IMG/VR virus record: IMGVR_UViG_3300031976_001313 | Location: 1 to 41,407 of that record | Direction: 5' to 3' (one strand) | Length of the DNA stretch: 41,407 nucleotides | Source of the DNA: a virus | Shown: piece by piece, positions 1 through 6,707 of the stretch | Position numbering within the stretch: position 1 is the stretch's first letter | How the letters are laid out: each line of letters starts with the position of its first letter | The notes under the pieces: model-generated | What the model saw: the letters and a program-made list of their open reading frames with translations, nothing else | The model's database searches: none | Told to the model about the DNA's origin: nothing | Made by a program: the position numbers and the translations under genes

Positions 1-351
1 TCAATTGGAGGAGTCGGGTGAAGCTGCCTGACTCAAACAAACCGGTCTCCGGAATAACCGGGGCGGTTCAGTATCTTCATCAATACCCAAATATGTATGG
101 ATAAGTCTATTACGTGTCGCAATGATCAAGCGCCAGGGTACTTGTGGGTACCGTTGGCGCACTTCATCTGGAATTCTGGTGGCTGCTTCACCGATAAGCT
201 CTAAATTACGCAACGTAGCATCGTAGGTGAGATCATCATTGAGGAAACCAGCTTGATCTAGTCCCTCTGTGTAGGAGAGCACTTTCTCACCAAAACCGAC
301 CATATCATCAATATAGAAGCGCCATTCACGCTTCACGCCTTTCTCAGACAT
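1..351 (-). CDS. hepT: HepT-like HEPN toxin RNase (DUF86), possibly altered C-terminus
   Basis: A 116-residue member of the HepT/DUF86 family, the ribonuclease toxin of MntA-HepT type VII toxin-antitoxin systems. The HEPN signature R-X4-H-X-Y is present (RNRLIHTY, about residues 80-87); the Tyr is the residue modified by MntA in characterised systems. The start overlaps the end of the antitoxin gene by 8 bases, so the pair is one operon. The last 22 or so residues after YLGIDEDT do not resemble the usual hydrophobic family ending, so the 3' end may have been replaced or frameshifted. The stop codon is at the window edge. This is host DNA to the left of the prophage. Confidence 0.85.
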   Translation of the reverse strand: MSEKGVKREWRFYIDDMVGFGEKVLSYTEGLDQAGFLNDDLTYDATLRNLELIGEAATRIPDEVRQRYPQVPWRLIIATRNRLIHTYLGIDEDTEPPRLFRRPVCLSQAASPDSSN

Positions 352-634
352 GTAGCGCTTCGCTCTCGATGTATGGCCTCAATTCATTCCGAAGGGCTTT
401 ATCTGTCACTAAATCGACTGGAGACCCAAGCAGATCTTCTAAATAAAATTGAAGACCAAAATAGCGTGCGGAGGTTGCTGGGCCATCGAAACTGACAAGA
501 ATATCAATATCGCTTGTGTCTTTAGCGCTCCCACGAGCCATAGAGCCAAAAAGAGCAAGCTTCTTCACATCGAACTGCGAAGCCAATATTGGCTTGTGCT
601 CATGTAATAGGCGCAATGTCTCCTCTCTGTTCAT
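344..634 (-). CDS. mntA: MntA-like minimal nucleotidyltransferase antitoxin
   Basis: A 96-residue minimal nucleotidyltransferase. The GS-X10-DXD active-site motif is intact (GSMARGSAKDTSDID). Family members neutralise HepT by adding AMP units to its tyrosine. I chose the ATG at 634 over the GTG at 661 because an AAGGGGG Shine-Dalgarno sequence sits a few bases upstream of it. The gene precedes and overlaps hepT, and the two are translated together. It lies outside the prophage, in host sequence. Confidence 0.85.
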   Translation of the reverse strand: MNREETLRLLHEHKPILASQFDVKKLALFGSMARGSAKDTSDIDILVSFDGPATSARYFGLQFYLEDLLGSPVDLVTDKALRNELRPYIESEALHV

Positions 635-811
635 TTTGACCCCCTTCTTGCCCACGGGCACAAATTACATGTGCATCATCTATTTTTTGAGACAGTCAAG
701 CTGCTATAGCTTATCTTATGTCAGCAAATTCAGTATGTCTTAGCTGAAGTGTGCGAAAAAGCACAATCGTAACTACTCTATAGCAACGCTCACTACTCAA
801 AGGAAGAGAAT

Positions 812-895
812 ATGTCTACTACCACTATCGTCGTTATCGTGGTTGTTATCGTTGCCGTGCTGGGTATTGGCTTCGGCGGAGTGCTGCCTTTTTAA
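812..895 (+). CDS. 27-residue hydrophobic membrane peptide
   Basis: A short ORF encoding MSTTTIVVIVVVIVAVLG followed by a Gly-rich tail, essentially one transmembrane helix. A good Shine-Dalgarno (AAGGAAGAG) lies about 7 bases upstream of the ATG, and a rho-independent terminator follows at 945-977, so a free-standing short transcript is plausible. I do not recognise the family. Single-helix peptides of this size can be type I toxins or membrane-complex subunits, but nothing here decides. It is host DNA just left of the attachment site. Confidence 0.5.
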   Translation: MSTTTIVVIVVVIVAVLGIGFGGVLPF

Positions 896-944
896 ACAGC
901 TTTCTTTATTTTTCCCAAGACAACTCCAGACAGTCAAAAACGAA

Positions 945-977
945 AAAGGCCGTCAAACTAAGTGCTTGACGGCCTTT
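945..977. terminator. Rho-independent terminator left of attL
   Basis: Perfect 12-bp arms AAAGGCCGTCAA / TTGACGGCCTTT with a 9-base loop. A-rich and T-rich flanks on the two sides would let it work in both directions. It separates the hydrophobic peptide gene from the attachment site. Confidence 0.8.
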
Positions 978-986
978 AAAATTCTG

Positions 987-1009
987 TGGCGGAGGGGGAG
1001 GGATTCGAA
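987..1009 (-). other. Prophage left attachment site: 3' end of a tRNA-Ser
   Basis: Read on the minus strand, the sequence is TTCGAAT CCCTC CCCCTCC G CCA: T-loop, 3' half of the T-stem, 3' half of the acceptor stem, discriminator G and encoded CCA. The G-CCA end and acceptor type match serine tRNAs. Further upstream on that strand the 5' half of the T-stem is absent, so only the tail of the tRNA is here, as expected when a phage recombines into the 3' end of a tRNA. The intact tRNA is predicted just right of the integrase, beyond 41407. Confidence 0.75.
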
Positions 1010-1171
1010 ACCACACCCACAGGCCTTTAGTTACTTAACCTACTGATTTATAAAGCACACACATGGTCATTCTCAGATATTTCATTCCCAGCATGTTCCC
1101 TAGCTTTTTTACAGAATCACCCATGACGCGTGCGTGTGCGCATCGTATGCGAGGGATACTTCAGAATGTTT
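1010..1171. other. Prophage end without a recognisable gene
   Basis: Stretch between the att core and the iteron region. It holds no credible ORF, only an alternating purine/pyrimidine patch (CGTGCGTGTGCGCAT) near 1129. Integrase arm sites could be here, but I see no clear repeat. Confidence 0.4.
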
Positions 1172-1477
1172 GGGGGTCTCGGAAAAAGGTAATAAAGGTA
1201 ACCAATCTCGAAAATATACACTAACCTGCTGAAATACATGTAATTAAAACAGTCGTTCAAAAGGTAATAAAAAGGTGATCAATAGGTAACCACATTACCT
1301 TTTAAATAGGTAAATTCTTGTTTTTATAAAACCTAATATTTTCAGCAACTTACTCAAAGATTACCTTTTAGATCACCTTTTATTACCTTTTAGAGGTAAC
1401 CTTAAAAACAAATAAAAACAAAAACTTATAGGCGATAAACAGCCAAATCACCCAGATTACCTTTTTCCGAGAACCCC
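1172..1477. repeat. Iteron region inside a 22-bp inverted repeat; candidate origin or attP arm region
   Basis: The outer arms 1172-1193 and 1456-1477 are inverted copies matching at 21 of 22 positions. Inside and overlapping them are eleven GGTRAY hexamers: forward at 1188, 1197, 1263, 1274, 1285 and 1395, reverse at 1294, 1360, 1372, 1382 and 1456. The forward triplet at 1263/1274/1285 is spaced 11 bp. The reverse triplet at 1360/1372/1382 mirrors it, including a GGTGATC member in each. A very AT-rich core lies between the triplets. Iterons, dyad symmetry and an AT-rich core are the build of a replication origin. The position next to att also allows an integrase/excisionase arm-site array. 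Confidence 0.6.
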
Positions 1478-1704
1478 ATGCTTTCTGAGAGGTTACCCCC
1501 GTGGCCTCCTTGTCTGGGGTGACTCCATTAAATTCGCAAGATTCCGCATGAGAAAGCGCGCGTGTAACAAGGCCATAAAGCTCAGTACCGGCGCGGCTTG
1601 GTAGCTAGTGCATGGGTGCATAAAAACACACAGGTTTAGCGCGCAGGCGGGGCGGGGAGTCGACGGCGCGGCTGGGGGAGGCAAGACTGTTTTGTATGGT
1701 CTAG

Positions 1705-1730
1705 TGTTGATTGTTGGAAATTAATCAACA
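1705..1730. promoter_or_regulatory. Inverted repeat just upstream of the DUF2188 gene
   Basis: Perfect 8-bp arms TGTTGATT / AATCAACA with a 10-base spacer, ending at the AGGAGGT Shine-Dalgarno of the gene at 1741. It could be an operator, or a leader hairpin that affects ribosome access. Confidence 0.35.
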
Positions 1731-1740
1731 GGAGGTGTAA

Positions 1741-1965
1741 GTGGACAATTACCACATCTCGAAAGAGGGTCATGAATGGAAGTTTCAGAGAGCAGATGCC
1801 AGTTTGGCTACTGGGCGCGCTGATACTCAAGAGAAGATCATCTTGTTTATGCAAGAGTACATGGTAGGTAAAGACGGTGTCGTTGAGATCTACCAAGAGG
1901 ATGGCAGCATCCTAGAAGAGCGAATCTATAGTGATAGCTGCCGCCATCCTCAGGCTACTGGATAA
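1741..1965 (+). CDS. DUF2188 family small protein
   Basis: A 74-residue protein with GTG start, preceded by a strong AGGAGGTG Shine-Dalgarno. The layout matches DUF2188: N-terminal YHI...EWKFQRADAS, a central helix beginning with DTQEKI, and a C-terminal VEIYQEDGSILEERIY strand pair. The biochemical function of the family is unknown. A strong terminator follows at once, so it forms a single-gene transcript beside the attachment site, a typical place for phage cargo expressed in the lysogen. ORFs on the opposite strand here look like shadows. Confidence 0.7.
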   Translation: MDNYHISKEGHEWKFQRADASLATGRADTQEKIILFMQEYMVGKDGVVEIYQEDGSILEERIYSDSCRHPQATG

Positions 1966-1970
1966 AATAT

Positions 1971-1992
1971 AGCCGCCCTGAACTGGGCGGCT
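1971..1992 (+). terminator. Terminator after the DUF2188 gene
   Basis: Arms AGCCGCCC / GGGCGGCT with loop TGAACT, followed by TACTTTTG. It lies between convergent transcripts (DUF2188 plus, dam minus). Confidence 0.7.
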
Positions 1993-2015
1993 TACTTTTG
2001 AGGGTGGCTCTCGGC

Positions 2016-2777
2016 TCAGCTATTAGTGATTATTAGCTCGCCACGTGGGCCAGTTGCCTGCTGCCCTACCGTGTACCGAATTTCAGTGGTACGAAGCGTC
2101 AAGCCCTGGAACGCATCACGCATCTCGGGCGTATCGTTTACGCTGATCACGAACTGCCCCTGCCCTGTTCTAGCTAGCTCGCCCATGCGGTAATACTCCT
2201 CGAGCGGGAAGTCACAGCCGTAGCCGGCTGTTCCCCAGTACGGCGGGTCAAGATAGAACAGCGTGCCTTCCCGATCGTAGCGTTTGATGCACTCAGCCCA
2301 ATCCAAATGCTCAACCACTGTACGAGCCAGGCGCAGGTGCGCGGCGCTAAGATCTTCTTCAATGCGCAGCAGGTTCATTCGTGGTGGTGAAACGGCAGAG
2401 GTGCCAAACGTCTGGCCGCTGACCTTGCCGCCAAAAGCCAGCTTTTGCAGGTAGAAGAAACGCGCCGCCCGTTGGATATCGGTTAGGTGGCGTGGGTCGA
2501 TCTCTCTTTGAGTGAGGTACTCTTCGCGGCTGATCAATCCCCAGCGGAACTGCTTCACCAGCTCATCAGGGTGGTGCTTCACCACGCGATAGAGGTTTAC
2601 CAGCTCCCCATGGGCGTCGTTGATCACCTCCACTTTACTGGGTGCTTTCATAAAGAAGAGCGCAGCACCGCCGCAGAAAGGTTCCACGTAGGCAGTGTGC
2701 GGTTTGAAGAGCGGTAGGATCTGTTTGGCCAAGCGTCGCTTGCCGCCCATCCAGGGCAATATCGGTCGATTCATCAT
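2016..2777 (-). CDS. dam: DNA adenine N6-methyltransferase (D12/Dam class)
   Basis: A 253-residue class D12 adenine methylase that transfers a methyl group from S-adenosylmethionine to adenine N6 in a short target, by family GATC or similar. The N-terminal PWMGGKRR (residues 8-15) and VEPFCGGAALFF form the AdoMet-binding part, and DPPYW near residue 176 is catalytic motif IV. Two tandem ATGs open the gene. A LexA box centred about 18 bases upstream of the start suggests expression on DNA damage. Likely roles are shielding replicated phage DNA from host restriction or altering methyl-sensitive control. It is not part of the classic P2 gene set. Confidence 0.9.
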   Translation of the reverse strand: MMNRPILPWMGGKRRLAKQILPLFKPHTAYVEPFCGGAALFFMKAPSKVEVINDAHGELVNLYRVVKHHPDELVKQFRWGLISREEYLTQREIDPRHLTDIQRAARFFYLQKLAFGGKVSGQTFGTSAVSPPRMNLLRIEEDLSAAHLRLARTVVEHLDWAECIKRYDREGTLFYLDPPYWGTAGYGCDFPLEEYYRMGELARTGQGQFVISVNDTPEMRDAFQGLTLRTTEIRYTVGQQATGPRGELIITNS

Positions 2778-2786
2778 CCATGATAC

Positions 2787-2802
2787 CTGTTCATATATAC
2801 AG
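2787..2802. promoter_or_regulatory. LexA (SOS) box upstream of the methylase
   Basis: CTG-TTCATATATA-CAG fits the gammaproteobacterial CTG-N10-CAG consensus with the typical alternating AT core. It sits 10 bases upstream of the minus-strand methylase start, where LexA would block initiation. Confidence 0.75.
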
Positions 2803-2830
2803 TATTGATATACAGTAGTTGGTATCGCTT

Positions 2831-2851
2831 GCGGGGCCGGGACGCTCCCAC
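2831..2851. other. Possible cos region (weak)
   Basis: A G-rich tract GCGGGGCCGGGACGCTCCC followed by ACTG lies downstream of portal gene Q. P2 and 186 carry cos on the Q side of the late block, and their cohesive ends also have a GGCGGGGAAAGCACTG-like run. The resemblance is partial and the call rests mainly on position. Confidence 0.25.
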
Positions 2852-2878
2852 TGTTTTCAGGGATGAAACGAGCGATGT

Positions 2879-2906
2879 GCGCCTGGTCATGCCAGGCGCT
2901 TTTTTA
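2879..2906 (+). terminator. Plus-strand terminator between methylase and portal genes
   Basis: Arms GCGCCTGG / CCAGGCGC, loop TCATG, then TTTTTTATT. The U-tract is on the plus strand, yet no plus-strand gene ends here; both neighbours are on the minus strand. It may stop antisense read-through or end a short RNA starting around 2800. Confidence 0.75.
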
Positions 2907-2907
2907 T

Positions 2908-3951
2908 TTAGGGATCTAGCGAATACTCTTTAAACCGAATCACCTCCTCCCCCAGCACATCGTTGATCTCGCTGAACACCGCCTGCACTGGTTCCAACTC
3001 ATTGGTGACAAACACCTTGGCGGCCTTCTCCACGTCGCCGAAACCGCCGGTGTTGTTGGGGATAATGCCCATCAGCTGCGGCGGAATGCGGTGGCCGGCT
3101 AGCTGGTCGTCGCGGGTGATGTTCTTGATGGCGGCGAAGTCATCCTTGGCAGCCACCTCGCTGATAGGGATGATCTGGATGCCGTCTTTTTTTCCGTTGG
3201 GGCTGTAGAGGAACAGGTTGCGGAAATTCCCCACGCCCTTCGACTCCTTCAGCGCGGTGCGCATGGCGTCGATATCTTCCTGGTTGTGGGCGGCATCGGA
3301 GACATACATCACAAAGCCCGCGTGGGAGCCATTGAGGTAGTACTTGCGCCTGAACAGCGTGGCGTTTTCGTTCAGGTAGATCGACTGCAGCGCGCCCAGG
3401 TAATCCGGCACGCCATACACTTCCTGGTTAATGTCTGGTTCCAGCAGGTGGATAATGCTGCCCTCATCGAACTCGCTGCGATCCGACCAGTTCGGCACCC
3501 AGAAGTAGCGGCTAAGATCCGCCCCGCGGCGAACGTATTTCGCCCGCGCTGGCTTCAGTGCCAACAGCCTGCCCAGGCGCCCGAAGATCCGCTCCAGGTA
3601 GCAGTTGCCGAACACCAGGTAATCGGTGGCCAGCGCACTAAACGCCTGGCGGCTGAGCAACGGGTGGGGAATGAACGAACGCACCAGGATATTGCGCTTC
3701 ACCTGAATGGCCGAGCCATGGTGCGCCGTGGCGCGGTAGGTCTGGGAGAGCGCCGGAAAATCCACCGGCGGCTCGTACCACTCATTGCCCAGCATCCAGC
3801 AGCCGGTGTAGAAAAAATCATAGCCATCGATTACCGGCGTCGGCTCGCCAAAGCTGAACGCCTCCGCCTTGGCAGGCGCGGCTGTCTCGCCCGCTTTATT
3901 CTCAACGTAAGCGGGCACGCGTACCCGCGGCTTTTTTGCCGCTTCGCTCAT
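2908..3951 (-). CDS. Q: Phage portal protein (P2 gpQ)
   Basis: A 347-residue protein; P2 gpQ is 344. It forms the dodecameric portal ring at the capsid vertex through which DNA is packaged and to which the head-completion and tail proteins attach. Family landmarks include YDFFYTGCWMLGNEWYEPP near residues 44-62, a central LATDYLVFGNCYLERIFGR and IPPQLMGIIPNNTGGFGD near residue 300. Its start overlaps the end of the terminase gene by 4 bases, so P and Q are one leftward operon as in P2. A long plus-strand ORF over this gene is a shadow. Confidence 0.95.
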   Translation of the reverse strand: MSEAAKKPRVRVPAYVENKAGETAAPAKAEAFSFGEPTPVIDGYDFFYTGCWMLGNEWYEPPVDFPALSQTYRATAHHGSAIQVKRNILVRSFIPHPLLSRQAFSALATDYLVFGNCYLERIFGRLGRLLALKPARAKYVRRGADLSRYFWVPNWSDRSEFDEGSIIHLLEPDINQEVYGVPDYLGALQSIYLNENATLFRRKYYLNGSHAGFVMYVSDAAHNQEDIDAMRTALKESKGVGNFRNLFLYSPNGKKDGIQIIPISEVAAKDDFAAIKNITRDDQLAGHRIPPQLMGIIPNNTGGFGDVEKAAKVFVTNELEPVQAVFSEINDVLGEEVIRFKEYSLDP

Positions 3952-5726
3952 CCGTACATCTCCATTAGGGAACGGCCCGTGCCGTGATCGACCGGGCCAT
4001 CGAGTGGCTCATTGTGTAAGGCGTGCATGGTCGCCCACGCTAGGTCAGCGTGGCCGGTCTGGTTATTGCGCCCGGCGGTATAGGTCATCTGGCGTCCGGA
4101 GGCAGTCAGTTCCCGGCGTATCGCCATAAACGACTGGGCGAGATCCACCCAGCCCGCATCAAACTCCAGCCGACCTTTGTTGATGATCTGCTGCGCCTGC
4201 ATCACCAGGCGCGACTTCATTTCCGGGGTATAGCGGTAACGAGTGACGGTGGGGAAGAACTTCGCCACCAGCTGGGCCACGGCTTCACCAAGGCCCGAGG
4301 TATCAATGCCGATAAAGGTCACGTTATAGCGGCGCGTCACGCTGCGAATAAACTCTGACTGGGCCTCATAGTCTCGGCCCTTGAGGCGATGGCGTTCCAG
4401 GATGCGGTGCTTGCTTTCGGAGGTTTTTGGCGGTGCGACCACGACAAGGCCCGCCCCATCGCCATCTTCACCATCTCCGGCCGGGTCGTAGCCGATCCAC
4501 ACCGGATGCTCGCCATAGGGTCGCGGCGCGAAGGGTTTCAGATCCCGCCAGGCATCCCAGCTATCCACCATACAGCGCTGCATCATTGCTAGGGGGAAGG
4601 CACTTTGCGTGTCGTCCACGAACTCACACATCAGCAGGTTCGCAAACTCATCATCCGAGTATTCAAGGCGCAGCTGATCAATGTCGAACAGGTCACAGCC
4701 CCCGGCAATCGCATCTTCAATGGTCACGATCTGCCGCCATTGGCCATCTGGCCCCCGCGCCCCGTTCTTCAAAGCCGCGTGGCTGACATCGATCTTCACC
4801 CGGTCGGCTTTTTTCTGGCGTTTATTGAACCGGTCACCCGTCCAGAACGGGTACGCCTCATGGGCCACGGACGATGGCGTGCTGAAGTAGGTTTGCTTCC
4901 ACTTCTTGTGCATCGCCATGCCCGACGTCACCTTACGGAACGTCTCGAAGCCATGAATCCAGAAGTATTCGTCTAGGTAGGTATCGCCGTGGTAACCCTG
5001 GGCGGTTTTGGCGTTGGTACCCAAAAAATGCAGCTCGGCGCCGTTGGCGAGAATGATGGGGTCGCCTTTCAGCTCCACCCCGGTGACTTCCTTCACGAAC
5101 TGCACGATGTAGTGCCGGAAGATGTGCGCCTGGGCCTTGCTCGCGCTCATGAATATCTTGTTCTTACCTGTCTCCATGGCATCGGCGACGGCTTCCCGGG
5201 CGAAGTACCAGGTGGCACCGATCTGCCTCGACTTGAGCAGGTTACGAATCCGCTCATGCTGCCCCGCCCGATACCAGCCCCGCTGGTAATCGAACAGCGA
5301 GGCCTCGAACGCCTCGACAATCTGAATGACCCCCTCATCACCCACATCGTTACGGGCGGGTTTCTTTTTCGGCCCCTCATTGCGGCGCTCGATATTGGGG
5401 TTCAAGTCGGCTTCCTTCCCGCTCCCCTGGTATTTATGCACCCGCGCTAACCGCTCGATCTGGCGGCCCAGCAGGTCGATCTCTTTGAAGTCTTTCCCTT
5501 CCTTTTGCTCCTTCCAAATTAGCTGCACCAGGCGAGCTTCCAACGCCCCTTCTACCCGCTGGGTCGGCGTCGCGTCATCCCAGGCGTCGCGCTTTTTCCA
5601 CGAATCAATGGTCGCCCGGGGGACATCCAGGAACTCGGCAATGCGCGCAATCCGCCACCCCATCCAAAACAGATGGCGGGCAGAGAGGCGGTAGTGATCG
5701 TCGTCGATGTTGGCTTGAGGCGTCAT
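3948..5726 (-). CDS. P: Terminase large subunit ATPase/nuclease (P2 gpP)
   Basis: A 592-residue product from the ATG at 5726; P2 gpP is 590. The reading frame stays open to 6002, but the extension would overlap scaffold gene O and lacks family resemblance, so I use the start MTPQANIDDDHYRLSARHL. The order is an N-terminal helix-turn-helix region (IAEFLDVPRATIDSWKKRD), an ATPase with Walker A-like SRQIGATW and Walker B-like TYLDEYFW, and a C-terminal nuclease with acidic sites WIGYDPAGDGEDGDG, FIGIDTSG and GHADLAWA. It cuts concatemer or circular DNA at cos and drives packaging through the portal. A late operator lies 45 bases upstream. Confidence 0.95.
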   Translation of the reverse strand: MTPQANIDDDHYRLSARHLFWMGWRIARIAEFLDVPRATIDSWKKRDAWDDATPTQRVEGALEARLVQLIWKEQKEGKDFKEIDLLGRQIERLARVHKYQGSGKEADLNPNIERRNEGPKKKPARNDVGDEGVIQIVEAFEASLFDYQRGWYRAGQHERIRNLLKSRQIGATWYFAREAVADAMETGKNKIFMSASKAQAHIFRHYIVQFVKEVTGVELKGDPIILANGAELHFLGTNAKTAQGYHGDTYLDEYFWIHGFETFRKVTSGMAMHKKWKQTYFSTPSSVAHEAYPFWTGDRFNKRQKKADRVKIDVSHAALKNGARGPDGQWRQIVTIEDAIAGGCDLFDIDQLRLEYSDDEFANLLMCEFVDDTQSAFPLAMMQRCMVDSWDAWRDLKPFAPRPYGEHPVWIGYDPAGDGEDGDGAGLVVVAPPKTSESKHRILERHRLKGRDYEAQSEFIRSVTRRYNVTFIGIDTSGLGEAVAQLVAKFFPTVTRYRYTPEMKSRLVMQAQQIINKGRLEFDAGWVDLAQSFMAIRRELTASGRQMTYTAGRNNQTGHADLAWATMHALHNEPLDGPVDHGTGRSLMEMYG

Positions 5727-5770
5727 GCCGCCAGCGTACCCGCGCAGGCGCAGCCACGATTGCCCCGCCC

Positions 5771-5795
5771 GGTGTAAGTCACGCCACTTACACCC
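5771..5795. promoter_or_regulatory. Ogr-type late operator between divergent P and O operons
   Basis: A palindromic site starting GGTGTAA and ending CCACTTACACCC, with perfect arms GTGTAAG / CTTACAC around an 8-base centre. Near-identical sites occur at 13840 and 20467, each upstream of another late operon. It resembles the P2 Ogr/Delta site (TGT-N12-ACA), but here the spacing is TGT-N14-ACA. One site lies between divergent operons, so it may serve both; the centre is about 57 bases from the P start and 91 from the O start. Confidence 0.75.
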
Positions 5796-5873
5796 AGCCC
5801 TCATTGAGCCAAGCCGCGTGTGCGGGGAACCTGACCGCAGCCAAACGCCCAACCCACACACCGAGGCCCGACC

Positions 5874-6692
5874 ATGCCCTGGCACCGCATTGCAAAAGAA
5901 GGCGCAACCACCGATGGCCGCACCATCAGCGCCGAATGGCTCACTCAAATGGCCGCCAACTTCGACCCCGACAACTACGGCTGCCGGGTCAATATGGAAC
6001 ACATCAAAGGCCTGCTGCCGGAAGGCCCCTTCAAAGCCTACGGCGATGTCACCGCGCTCAAAACCGAAGCGGACGACGACGGCAAGCTCGGCCTATACGC
6101 CGAGATCGACCCGACCGATGAGCTCAAGGCCATGGTCGAAAAACGCCAGAAGATTTACACCTCCATGGAGATCGACCTCGACTTTGCCGATTCCGGTGAA
6201 GCGTATCTGGTCGGCCTGGCCGTGACCGACTCCCCCGCCTCGCTGGGCACTTCCATGCTCAAGTTCAGCGCGTCGGAAGGTAAGAACTCCCCGCTGGCCG
6301 CCCGCAAGCAGCGCCCGGAAAACCTCTTCTCTGAAGCTATCGAAACCGAGCTCTCATTCAGCGAGGAAGAGGAACAGGAAGAGAAAGGCCCGTCACTGGC
6401 CGAGCGCGTCAAAGCGCTGTTCAAAAAGCAGGACGCCAAAACAGAAGCCGGCTTCGCTGCCTTCCGCGTCGACCTGGAAGAGACCCTCGGCCTGTTCGTG
6501 GAAAAACACCAGGCACTCAGCGAAGCGCTTAAAAAGCGCCCCACCCAAGCCGCCTTTGCTGAGCTCAAAAGCGCCCACGAAACGCTGAAAAAAGAGTTCG
6601 ACGCGCTCTATTCCCGGCTAGACAACACCCCCAACCGCCCGTCGCGCAAGCCTGCCACCGGCAACGACGGCTCCATCGAAACCGACTGCTAA
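5874..6692 (+). CDS. O: Capsid scaffolding protein / maturation protease (P2 gpO)
   Basis: A 272-residue protein; P2 gpO is 284. It starts MPWHRIAKEGATTDGRTISAEWL, the conserved GPO N-terminus. The first half is the serine protease that trims capsid, scaffold and connector proteins. The second half is Glu/Lys-rich and helical (residues about 160-250), the scaffold part that directs procapsid size. It is the first gene of the rightward O-N-M-L operon, 15 bases before N. Confidence 0.93.
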   Translation: MPWHRIAKEGATTDGRTISAEWLTQMAANFDPDNYGCRVNMEHIKGLLPEGPFKAYGDVTALKTEADDDGKLGLYAEIDPTDELKAMVEKRQKIYTSMEIDLDFADSGEAYLVGLAVTDSPASLGTSMLKFSASEGKNSPLAARKQRPENLFSEAIETELSFSEEEEQEEKGPSLAERVKALFKKQDAKTEAGFAAFRVDLEETLGLFVEKHQALSEALKKRPTQAAFAELKSAHETLKKEFDALYSRLDNTPNRPSRKPATGNDGSIETDC

Positions 6693-6707
6693 GAGACGCC
6701 CACGCCC

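Noticed and set aside
843-1046. 67-codon plus-strand ORF crossing the terminator and att site
   Set aside because: Runs through a terminator hairpin and tRNA end; no ribosome site.
1010-1090. Complete tRNA gene at the left attachment site
   Set aside because: The 5' half of the T-stem and everything upstream are missing on the minus strand; only the 3' end is present.
1172-1477. MITE or insertion-sequence remnant explained by the 22-bp inverted repeats
   Set aside because: No target-site duplication is visible outside the arms, and the internal phased iterons with dyad symmetry fit a replication or recombination site better.
3286-3987. Long plus-strand ORF of 233 codons over the portal gene
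   Set aside because: Shadow of GC-rich codon bias opposite a clear gpQ. The product is low-complexity and has no ribosome site.
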